A DNA stretch of 7,401 bases from Euzebyaceae bacterium (GCA_013696915.1 JACCXR010000108.1:1-7401), one strand, 5' to 3'. Shown: positions 1 through 5,184, counted from the first letter of the stretch. The notes: a model not told the origin generated them from the letters alone. Translations and numbers: made by a program.

Positions 1-1447
1 CCATCCAGCAGTGATCGCGCGCCTCGGTGGCCAGCACCCAGGCGTGCTCGAGCAGCTCGCCCGCCGTGTCTGGTTCGCCGCAGTCGAGGGCCGCTTCCGC
101 GCGGAAGCTCTCGGCCCACGGCAGGAACGCGGTCCACCGGGTGTCGTGGAGCGTCTCCAGCGCCTGGTCGAGGACGAGCGCCGCCTGTGCGGGCTCGCCG
201 CGCAGCAGGTGGATGCGACCGATCATCGAGCGTGACCAGGCCGCCTGACGGCGCCCACCGGCACGCTCCGCATGCTCGATCGACCGGTGCAAAGCCTCCA
301 GCGCCACCGGGTAATCGGCGGCGTCGGAGTGGGCCATGCCGCGCACGCCGAGCACCCGAGCGTGCTCGGAGTCGTCGAGGCCGAGCCGCTCGGCCTCGTC
401 CAGCCACGCATTCACACGCTCGTGGTGACCGAGCTGTACGCCCAGAAATGCGAGTTCCCGGCACGCGGCTGCAGCGGTCCTTTCATCTCCCGCCGTGCGG
501 GCCGCGGCGAGTCCCTCGTGGAGAAGCCCGGCGACCTCCGCCCCACGGCCGCCAGCCCCATGGATCTTGCCGCCAGCGAGAGCGACGAGCGACTCCGCGC
601 ACAACGACAGATCCTCTGCGCTGCGGGCCACGTCGACCGCGCGGCGGAGCTGTTCGAGCGCGAGGTCGACCGCGCCCGCGAGCAGCGACGCCCGGCCCGC
701 ATCCAGGTACGAACGGCCGCTGGCCCGGCTCACGACGACACCCCGCACGCTTGCCTGCGAATCGGCGATCTCCGCCGCCCGGGTAACCGACGGCGGCGCA
801 TCCTGGCCCAGCTCGCGGCGGAACAGGTCCCGACAGCGAGCAGCCTGCAACCGCGCACCGCGGCCGTCGCCCGCCTCGGCGAGGCTTCGGACCAGCACCG
901 TGTGGTAGTCGGGGTTGAGCGGGTCGAGCTCGAGGATGCGGACCGCCAGGTCGGCGGCCGGTTCGGGGCGACCCTGCGCGAGCGCGTCGAGCGCGGCCTC
1001 GTACAGCAGCGCGCGGCAGCTGGCGGCCAACCGCTGGCGCTCGACGACCAGCCACGCCTCGAACGCCGGACTGGCGTCGAGGTCGATCCCCTCGAGCAGG
1101 TCGCCACCGAGGCGCGCCAGCTCGCCCTCGTCACACCGGTGGCCGGACCCCAGCGTCTGCACATCCGTGCGGTGACCGTCGTGCAGCCGCAACTGGACGG
1201 GGTCGCCGGCGATGGTGGCCGCATCGGTGAGGGCGCGACGCAGCTCCGAAAGGTTCCAGCGCAGGGCCCGGAGAGGATCATCGGCGTCGGCGAACAGCAG
1301 CGACACCAGCCGGTGCCGGCTCGGCGGCCGCTCCGCCAACACCAGGTAGGCGAGCAGGGCCCACGGCTTGCGCCCGCGGGGCGCCTGGACCTCCCGGCCG
1401 TCGCGCTCGAGGACCGGCCGGCCGAGCAGACGCACCGTCAGCCCCAT
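1..1447 (-). CDS. SARP/BTAD-family transcriptional regulator, C-terminus cut by window edge
   Basis: A cytoplasmic DNA-binding regulator of the AfsR/SARP type; its targets cannot be told from this window. The frame is open for 482 codons from the ATG at 1447 and leaves the left edge without a stop. Residues 1-90 fit an OmpR/SARP winged helix: an N-terminal LLGRPVLE strand, the RGRKPWALLAYLVL helix, and ALRWNLSELRRAL in the recognition-helix region. Residues about 97-240 fit the bacterial transcriptional activation domain: LEGIDL, FEAWLVVERQRL, the AADLAVRILELDPLNPDYH helix pair, then CRDLFRRELG. Residues 260-482 are helical and TPR-like, and no Walker A motif is visible, so this is not the AfsR layout with a central ATPase unless the missing part is unusual. 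The start is supported by AGGGAGG 6 nt upstream of the ATG. The gene diverges from the toxin genes at 1487-1917, and direct repeats with a -10 element lie in the shared gap. The family call is firm. Confidence 0.9.
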   Translation of the reverse strand, partial: MGLTVRLLGRPVLERDGREVQAPRGRKPWALLAYLVLAERPPSRHRLVSLLFADADDPLRALRWNLSELRRALTDAATIAGDPVQLRLHDGHRTDVQTLGSGHRCDEGELARLGGDLLEGIDLDASPAFEAWLVVERQRLAASCRALLYEAALDALAQGRPEPAADLAVRILELDPLNPDYHTVLVRSLAEAGDGRGARLQAARCRDLFRRELGQDAPPSVTRAAEIADSQASVRGVVVSRASGRSYLDAGRASLLAGAVDLALEQLRRAVDVARSAEDLSLCAESLVALAGGKIHGAGGRGAEVAGLLHEGLAAARTAGDERTAAAACRELAFLGVQLGHHERVNAWLDEAERLGLDDSEHARVLGVRGMAHSDAADYPVALEALHRSIEHAERAGGRRQAAWSRSMIGRIHLLRGEPAQAALVLDQALETLHDTRWTAFLPWAESFRAEAALDCGEPDTAGELLEHAWVLATEARDHCWM

Positions 1448-1469
1448 GCCTACCTCCCTTGACCGATCG

Positions 1470-1502
1470 ACGATAGCCGCCAGCGTGTGAGTGGGCGTGT
1501 GA
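1470..1502 (-). promoter_or_regulatory. Candidate SARP-gene promoter with direct repeats
   Basis: Read on the minus strand, the octamer TCACACGC occurs twice (1502-1495 and 1490-1483), separated by CCAC. After a further 7 nt comes TATCGT (1475-1470), a TANNNT -10 element placed 22 nt before the ATG at 1447. SARP proteins are known to bind short direct repeats just upstream of the -10 box, usually with an 11-bp period. The period here is 12 bp, so autoregulation by the adjacent SARP protein is an inference. No good -35 hexamer is visible, which is common for activator-dependent promoters. Confidence 0.4.
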
Positions 1503-1612
1503 CTGCGGCAACGGCCGTCGCGGCCCGCCATCCCGACCACGACGTCCTCGCCGAGGCCGAGCGGCTCGCGACCGCAGCCATCGCCGACGAGCCGTGGGAG
1601 CGCTGGTGGTAG
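1487..1612 (+). CDS. Short ORF, possible reduced or truncated antitoxin of the downstream MazF-like toxin
   Basis: An ORF of about 41 codons (GTG at 1487, alternative GTG at 1499) ends with TAG at 1610-1612 and overlaps the toxin start. The frame closes upstream at TGA 1460-1462, so it cannot be much longer. The product has a predicted helix (AEAERLATAAIAD) and ends in DEPWERWW. Acidic, tryptophan-containing C-terminal tails are familiar in MazE-type antitoxins, where they occupy the toxin surface. No ribbon-helix-helix or AbrB-like DNA-binding half is present, so this may be the remnant of a longer antitoxin whose front was lost, or a minimal antitoxin. There is no convincing ribosome-binding site, and the 5' end lies in the promoter DNA of the SARP gene. 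The role rests on position and tail composition only. Confidence 0.4.
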   Translation: MSGRVTAATAVAARHPDHDVLAEAERLATAAIADEPWERWW

Positions 1613-1917
1613 CCCGCGGCGAGCTGTGGTGGGGTGAGACGCCCGACGAGAAGGGCCGCCCGTTCCTCGTCGTCAGCCGCGACGCCGCCAACGACGCCAT
1701 GCAGCGCGTGCTCGTCGCGCCGGTGACCCGCCGTGTGCGCGGCGTGCCCAGCGAGCTGCCCGTCGGCGGTGACGAGGGGCTGCCGCACCAGTCCGTCGCC
1801 AGCTTCGACAACCTCCGCCCGTTCCCCAAGTCGATGCTCGTGCGCCGGCTCGGCGTGATCCCCAGCGACCGCCGGCACCTGATCAGCGCGGTCGCGGCAG
1901 CGACGCTTGACTGCTGA
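1606..1917 (+). CDS. mazF: MazF/PemK-type endoribonuclease toxin
   Basis: The 103-residue product has the normal length and layout of a MazF/PemK toxin, a ribosome-independent or mRNA-cleaving RNase of type II toxin-antitoxin systems. Family landmarks are in order: the N-terminal RGELWWGE strand (residues 4-11), GRPFLVVSRDAAND (17-30, with the conserved RP and SRDAAN), VLVAPVTRRVRG (35-46), GLPHQSVASFDNLRPFPKSML (58-78) and RRLGVI (80-85). I chose GTG 1606 because GGGAG lies 5 nt upstream and the protein then begins MVARGELWW, as the family usually does. A GTG at 1594 would add four residues. The start overlaps the short putative antitoxin ORF by 7 nt, so translation is probably coupled. The gene is convergent with the LuxR-type gene 50 nt downstream. 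The toxin itself appears complete and undamaged. Confidence 0.88.
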   Translation: MVARGELWWGETPDEKGRPFLVVSRDAANDAMQRVLVAPVTRRVRGVPSELPVGGDEGLPHQSVASFDNLRPFPKSMLVRRLGVIPSDRRHLISAVAAATLDC

Positions 1918-1939
1918 GACCGCAACCACGGAACGTGCT

Positions 1940-1952
1940 CGCGGTCACCGCG
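1940..1952. terminator. Weak hairpin between convergent genes
   Basis: CGCGG-TCA-CCGCG forms a perfect 5-bp stem in the 50-nt gap between the toxin stop (1917) and the LuxR-type gene stop (1968). Its position suits a shared terminator, but neither strand has a T-tract after it, so this is a guess. Confidence 0.2.
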
Positions 1953-1967
1953 GCGAGAGCGTCCACG

Positions 1968-3620
1968 TCAGCCTGTCGACCCCGGCGCGATCAGCCCGTG
2001 CTCGAAGGCGTAGGCGGCCGCCTGGGTGCGCGACGACAGCCCGAGCTTGGTGAAGATGTTCGACAGGTGCCGGGCCACGGTCTTCTCGCTGAGCACCAGC
2101 GCGGTGGCCACCGCCCGGTTGGTCTGGCCGGCCGCGACCAGCGCGAGCACCTTGACCTCGCGTGCGGTCAGGCCGCCCGGCAGGGACGGACGGTGCCGCA
2201 AGGCGGCGACGTGCTCGAAGTCGGGGATCGCGCCGAGGCGCGCGAAGACCACCTCGGCGGCGGCCAGCTCGCGTGCGGCGGCGTCGGTGTCCTCGAGCGC
2301 CCGGTAGGCCTGCGCGAGCAGCACACCGACCTTGGCCGCCTCGTAGGGGGCCGCGAGCTCCCGCCAGCGGCGGCAGGCGGCGCGCAGGACACCCAGCGCC
2401 TCGGCGGGGTGCCCGTCGGCGAGGGTGATCGCGCCGCGGGCATGGTGGGCCATGGCCTGCAGCCCGGAGCTTGCGTAGACCGCGGCGGTCTCGTCCAGCT
2501 CGTCGCAGGCTTTGGTGGCGGTGGGGATGTCGCCTGTGGCCAGCGCGGTCTCCACCTGTGCGGCGCACAACCTGGCGCGGGCAAGCCGGTTGTCGCTGTG
2601 GGCGACCAGGGCCGCGCGGATGGCCGCCGACGCCGTGTCGGCCCGTCCCCGGGCGAGGTAGGCCAGCGCCAGGCCGGGCTGGGGATCGCGGCCGTGCTCG
2701 TGGGCGCGCTGGTAGGCCTGCTCGGCGGCGGCGAGGTCGCCGCGCAGGCGACGCAACTCACCGACCTGGTAGTGGCCCTCGGCGGCGGTGGCGACGTGCA
2801 GCTCGGCGAGGTCGGCGCAGACCCGCGCTGCCTCGGACTCCGCACGGTCCCATTCACCGGTGATTTGCAGGACCTGGGAGCGGTGGACCCGGCAGATCCC
2901 GGTGAACAGCACCGCGGCGGGCAGGGTGGCCAGCCAGCGGGTGGTCGCCTCGGTCCACTCCCGCGCGCGGGCGATGTCGCACAGCTCGTGGCAGGCCGCC
3001 ATCATGTGGCAGTAGATGTTGCCCGCCCACTCCGGGGTGAGCTCCTCGGACAGCACCGCGACCATCGCCTCGTCCAGCAGCGCCAGGCCCTCCGCGACCC
3101 GCCCGTGGCGGACCAGCATCCGGCCCTCGCCGAGGGTCCCCGCCGCGACCAGGGTGGGATCGCCGTGCCGGCGCCCCAGCTCGCGGACCCCGCGGGCAGC
3201 GGCGACGACGGCAGCCACGTCGGGGCCGTCGAGCGCCGCCTCGACCTGCAGGACGTAAAGCAGGTAGCCCTGCTCGACGCACTCGGGCTGGTCGGCGACC
3301 AGCCGCTGGGCGCGGCTCATCCAGCCCGTCCCGACGGCCTCCCTGCCCCGCAGGAACGACAGATAGGCGACCCCCAGCGCGGCCATCGCCGCCTGCCGCG
3401 GCTGCCCGGCGTCGAGGTAGCCGTGGTACGCCTGCTCGCTGGCGGCCAACGACTCCTCGATGTGACCCAGCCACCAGGCCGCGTCACCCAGAGCGGACAG
3501 GTCATCCGCCGACAGCGCAGCGACTTCGCGAGCAGCGTCGAAGCCCTCGCGGGCAGCGGGCCAGTCGCGACGGGCGTAGGCGTCGCGTGCCGCTGCGAGG
3601 ACCGCGTTCACCTCGACCAT
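1968..3620 (-). CDS. LuxR-family transcriptional regulator with TPR-like helical body
   Basis: A 550-residue cytoplasmic regulator. The C-terminal 71 residues (480-550) are a clear GerE/LuxR helix-turn-helix: LTAREVKVLALVAAGQTNRAVA, then LSEKTVARHLSNIFTKLGLSSRTQAAAYA. Residues 1-470 are all helical and rich in alanine-pair repeats such as GDLAAAEQAYQRAHEHG and GDIPTATKACDELDE, which looks like a TPR-type scaffold. Unlike LAL/MalT regulators, there is no Walker A/B ATPase, and unlike response regulators there is no receiver domain. The signal it senses is unknown; a protein or small-molecule ligand bound by the repeats is an inference. The ATG at 3620 follows AGGGGAG with a tight 3-nt gap (5-6 nt from the GGGG core); no better start is apparent. 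An inverted repeat over a possible -10 lies 17-39 bp upstream. The gene is convergent with the MazF-like toxin and divergent from the broken phd gene. Confidence 0.88.
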   Translation of the reverse strand: MVEVNAVLAAARDAYARRDWPAAREGFDAAREVAALSADDLSALGDAAWWLGHIEESLAASEQAYHGYLDAGQPRQAAMAALGVAYLSFLRGREAVGTGWMSRAQRLVADQPECVEQGYLLYVLQVEAALDGPDVAAVVAAARGVRELGRRHGDPTLVAAGTLGEGRMLVRHGRVAEGLALLDEAMVAVLSEELTPEWAGNIYCHMMAACHELCDIARAREWTEATTRWLATLPAAVLFTGICRVHRSQVLQITGEWDRAESEAARVCADLAELHVATAAEGHYQVGELRRLRGDLAAAEQAYQRAHEHGRDPQPGLALAYLARGRADTASAAIRAALVAHSDNRLARARLCAAQVETALATGDIPTATKACDELDETAAVYASSGLQAMAHHARGAITLADGHPAEALGVLRAACRRWRELAAPYEAAKVGVLLAQAYRALEDTDAAARELAAAEVVFARLGAIPDFEHVAALRHRPSLPGGLTAREVKVLALVAAGQTNRAVATALVLSEKTVARHLSNIFTKLGLSSRTQAAAYAFEHGLIAPGSTG

Positions 3621-3636
3621 GGGCTCCCCTGGACGG

Positions 3637-3673
3637 CGGCAGTGAGTGTGGCACTGCCGGGTGTACGTGTCGA
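3637..3673 (-). promoter_or_regulatory. Candidate promoter and operator of the LuxR-type gene
   Basis: A perfect inverted repeat, CGGCAGTG (3637-3644) and CACTGCCG (3652-3659), has a 7-nt spacer. On the minus strand the spacer contains CACACT (3650-3645), a weak -10, and TCGACA (3673-3668) stands 17 nt upstream as a possible -35. The palindrome would straddle the -10, fitting repression or autoregulation. The inverted repeat is seen directly; the promoter hexamers are only moderate matches. Confidence 0.4.
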
Positions 3674-3747
3674 GCCTGCCGCGGAGTGAGTTCCTGGTGT
3701 GGTCGAGCGGCCTGAGGACCGACGCGATGGGTCAGGAGCCCGTGGCT

Positions 3748-3772
3748 TCCTGTCTAGACTGACCAGACAGGA
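3748..3772 (+). promoter_or_regulatory. Operator palindrome and -10 element of the phd-like gene
   Basis: The arms TCCTGTCT (3748-3755) and AGACAGGA (3765-3772) form a perfect 8-bp inverted repeat with a 9-nt spacer. A second, internal palindrome, GTCTAGAC, lies at 3752-3759. TAGACT (3755-3760) matches the actinobacterial TANNNT -10, so a bound antitoxin would block RNA polymerase. Phd/YefM antitoxins typically autoregulate through palindromes of this kind. The right arm also contains part of the AGGAG ribosome-binding site (3769-3773). No convincing -35 is visible. Confidence 0.55.
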
Positions 3773-3779
3773 GATGGCG

Positions 3780-4032
3780 GTGACCTCGCAACTCCACGAC
3801 GCGAAGCAGCGATTCAGCGAGCTGGTGCGCCGTGCGATCGAGGAGGGCCCGCAGACGGTGACGCGTCGAGGCAAGCACGCGGTCGTGGTGATCTCGGCGA
3901 GGCAACTGGACCGCTTGATCGCCGGGGGGGGGCGGCGATTTCAAGGACTTCCTGTGCAGTGCGCCCGACCTCGACGCGCTTGATCTCCGGCGGGAGGACG
4001 CGCCGGCGCGACTGGTCGAACTGGATGGATAG
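3780..4032 (+). pseudogene. Phd/YefM-family antitoxin, frameshifted at a nine-G run
   Basis: The first part reads as a Phd/YefM antitoxin, the DNA-binding partner of a PIN toxin: SQLHDAKQRFSELVRRAIEEG, then QTVTRRGKHAVVVISARQLDRLIAG. GTG 3780 is the likely start, because AGGAG (3769-3773) stands 6 nt before it; ATG 3774 would sit directly on that site. At 3924-3932 there are nine Gs. With one G fewer the frame continues as DFKDFLCSAPDLDALDLRREDAPARL and ends with TAG at 4030-4032, giving about 83 residues with the usual Phd C-terminal toxin-binding tail. As written, the frame instead runs to 3983 with an unrelated tail. The corrected stop overlaps the start of the next gene by 8 nt (ATGGATAG), as in intact modules. 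The cause may be a genuine mutation, phase variation or a homopolymer sequencing error. Confidence 0.8.
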
Positions 4033-4375
4033 ATACCTCCTGGACACCAACCTGGTCTCCGAGGCGCGCAAGGGTGGTCGGGCCGACCCGGGCGTCACGA
4101 CCTGGCTCGCCTCGGTCCGGGGCAACCAGCTCCACATCAGCGTTCTCGTCCTCGGCGAGATCCGTCAGGGTGTGGAGCGCCTGCAGCGCCGCGGAGTCAC
4201 GGGCGTCGCGGTCGCCGGCAATCTCCACCACCAGGGCGGAGGCGTGCCCGCTGGCCCATCAGCTCCAGCCGACCGCTCCGGGGCTGGCCGGCCAGTCCCG
4301 GGCGAACCTCACCCAGGTGGATCCGCCGGCGGTGGCCTCCGCCCCGGCTGCCCCGGGGCAGATCGAGATGGCTGA
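4025..4375 (+). pseudogene. VapC-type PIN-domain toxin, truncated
   Basis: The ATG at 4025 opens a PIN-domain ribonuclease of the FitB/VapC group. MDRYLLDTNLVSEARKGGRADPGVTTWLASV is followed by LHISVLVLGEIRQGVERLQRRG, carrying the first two acidic metal ligands (D7 and E45). After about residue 57 (near 4196) the homology stops. The frame then continues through low-complexity proline- and glycine-rich sequence to TGA 4373-4375. The central D/N cluster and C-terminal strands of a normal toxin of about 130-140 residues are absent, and no continuation is visible in other frames. Since those residues complete the active site, the product should be inactive as a nuclease. It is coupled to the frameshifted antitoxin just upstream. 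Both partners of the module are damaged. Confidence 0.78.
4277..4302. repeat. 26-nt near-perfect palindrome
   Basis: The core CTGGCCGGCCAG (4284-4295) is a perfect 12-bp palindrome. It is extended on both sides by CCGGG/CCCGG-type pairing, interrupted only by G-T pairs at 4283/4296 and at the outer end, 4277/4302. It has no central loop, so it is either a protein-binding site or, in RNA, a strong GC hairpin. Neither strand has a following T-run. Confidence 0.5.
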
Positions 4376-4397
4376 ACGCGGGTTCCCAGAACGATGC

Positions 4398-4416
4398 GAC
4401 CACCCGGTGGTCCACC
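4398..4416 (-). terminator. Overlapping palindromes downstream of vapC, possible terminator
   Basis: GACCAC-CCG-GTGGTC (4398-4412) overlaps GGTGG-T-CCACC (4406-4416). They stand 23-41 nt after the vapC stop on the minus strand. The stems are perfect but short, and no U-tract follows, so terminator function is uncertain. Confidence 0.25.
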
Positions 4417-4438
4417 CAACGCCGGCTGGCGACACCGC

Positions 4439-4810
4439 TCAGTAAGGGGCCTGGAGCCCCTCGAGCATCGGGAAGTGCCGGACGTTGGTCGTGGCTAGTT
4501 CCAGGCCGTGGAGGTCGACCGTCGCCGCGATGACCAGGTCCGCGACCCCGATCCCCTGGTGGCTCGCACGCCACCTCCTCCCGAGCCTGCCAGCAAGCCG
4601 GGCGATCGGCTCGGTGAGGGGGATCCAGCCGATGGTGCTCATCAGGCGCTCGGCGTCTCGGCGCTCTGGGGACCGCAAACCCTGGACCAGCTCGACGCGC
4701 GTGACCTCGGTCGCGGCCGGGACGTCGGAGAGTGCCTCGAGGAAATCCAGTGCGCGGTCGTCGCGACGCAGCGCGTCGATGAGCACCCCCGTGTCGAGGA
4801 GCACGTTCAC
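4439..4810 (-). CDS. vapC: VapC PIN-domain ribonuclease toxin
   Basis: A 123-residue PIN-domain toxin, the usual VapC length; these are Mg2+-dependent RNases that cut tRNA or rRNA when free of antitoxin. The signature appears in order: MNVLLDTGVLIDALR with D6, TEVTRVELVQGLR with E40, VADLVIAATVDLHGLELATTNVRHF with D91 and the TTN(V)RHF motif (N109 where many members have D). The start is GTG 4808-4810, which overlaps the antitoxin stop as GTGA (4 nt), so the two genes are translationally coupled. It is transcribed with vapB from the promoter at 5118-5147. Nothing suggests damage. The D-to-N change at the fourth position is common in the family and not evidence of inactivity. Confidence 0.92.
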   Translation of the reverse strand: MNVLLDTGVLIDALRRDDRALDFLEALSDVPAATEVTRVELVQGLRSPERRDAERLMSTIGWIPLTEPIARLAGRLGRRWRASHQGIGVADLVIAATVDLHGLELATTNVRHFPMLEGLQAPY

Positions 4811-5109
4811 GGGTCAGGATCGCCCAGCCGTTTGTGGATGTCTTCGGCGAGGTCTGCCAGGCGCCGCGCGTCAGCCGAGCGGATGTTCTCGACGAACACC
4901 GCGCCCGGCGGGAGGTCCGACGGCTTGCCCGCCCGGAGGTCCCGGAGGACGGTGGCGTAGGCGTCCAGCCGTGCGTCCCCGTCGTCACCGGCCAGCATGC
5001 GGGCTACCGCCTCGCGGATCAGGGCTGACGCGGTCGTCCCACGCGCGCGCGCTTGAGTGCGCAGCTGCTCGTGCTGCACCTCGTCGAGGTAGATCTGCGT
5101 GCGCCGCAT
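4807..5109 (-). CDS. vapB: VapB ribbon-helix-helix antitoxin
   Basis: A 100-residue antitoxin that neutralises the VapC encoded next to it and should repress its own operon. Residues 2-40 form a ribbon-helix-helix DNA-binding domain: the strand RRTQIYLDE, helix VQHEQLRTQARARG, then TTASALIREAVARMLAG. The remaining 60 residues form the toxin-wrapping part, with DLPPGAVFVENIRSAD and a charged end LADLAEDIHKRLGDPDP. The ATG at 5109 has no Shine-Dalgarno at proper distance; the nearest GGAGG is about 22 nt away. It directly follows a 7+4+7 palindrome and lies 8 nt after a TANNNT element, so translation is probably leaderless. The stop overlaps the vapC start by 4 nt. The module is intact and oriented against the broken phd/vapC pair. 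Confidence 0.9.
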   Translation of the reverse strand: MRRTQIYLDEVQHEQLRTQARARGTTASALIREAVARMLAGDDGDARLDAYATVLRDLRAGKPSDLPPGAVFVENIRSADARRLADLAEDIHKRLGDPDP

Positions 5110-5127
5110 GATGTACCAGCGTACATC
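5110..5127. promoter_or_regulatory. VapB operator palindrome
   Basis: GATGTAC-CAGC-GTACATC is a perfect inverted repeat (7-bp arms, 4-nt spacer) directly abutting the vapB start codon. RHH antitoxins bind such paired half-sites as dimers of dimers. It overlaps the -10 element (5118-5123), so binding should block transcription initiation. The match to autoregulation is by family knowledge and position. Confidence 0.7.
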
Positions 5128-5147
5128 GCCTCCAGGCCGGCATTCAA
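5118..5147 (-). promoter_or_regulatory. vapBC promoter
   Basis: On the minus strand TTGAAT (5147-5142) is separated by 18 nt from TACGCT (5123-5118), a TANNNT -10. The ATG of vapB begins 8 nt after the -10, so the transcript should start at or within about two bases of the start codon. The -35 lies inside the first of two 20-bp tandem repeats. Confidence 0.55.
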
Positions 5148-5174
5148 CGGACGAGGCCGGCGATCAACGGACGA
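5135..5174. repeat. Two 20-bp tandem repeats upstream of vapBC
   Basis: GGCCGGC-NN-TCAACGGACGA occurs at 5135-5154 and immediately again at 5155-5174. The copies differ only at the two N positions (AT versus GA). The proximal copy contains the candidate -35 of vapBC. Two helical turns per unit would place bound proteins on the same DNA face. Confidence 0.75.
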
Positions 5175-5184
5175 CGTACGAGGG

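Larger units (their letters stand above)
4196..4438. other. Unrecognised segment that replaces the end of the VapC pseudogene
   Basis: Between the point where PIN homology ends (about 4196) and the stop of the intact vapC (4439) lies about 240 bp that I cannot assign. Open stretches exist on both strands, but none resembles a known protein. It contains a 26-nt near-palindrome (4277-4302) and overlapping small palindromes (4398-4416). It could be the relic of a mobile element or of a neighbouring gene, but no transposase motif was recognised. Confidence 0.4.

Noticed and set aside
272..1462. Long plus-strand open frame (396 codons)
   Set aside because: It lies antisense to the SARP/BTAD gene, has no recognisable domain, and arises from high-GC third positions. 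The minus-strand frame has clear winged-helix and BTAD motifs.
1935..3689. Plus-strand open frame of 584 codons
   Set aside because: It mirrors the LuxR-type gene on the opposite strand, is low-complexity in glycine and arginine, and has no domain. The minus strand carries the real GerE domain.
4196..4438. Insertion sequence
   Set aside because: No transposase motif, no matching terminal inverted repeats at the two ends and no target duplication could be seen by eye; kept as an unassigned segment.
4197..4988. Minus-strand open frame across the unassigned segment and vapBC
   Set aside because: Most of it overlaps vapC and vapB in another frame. The part over 4197-4438 has no recognisable motif, so it does not support a gene.
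5135..5174. CRISPR array
   Set aside because: Only two contiguous 20-bp units without spacers, and no cas genes nearby.
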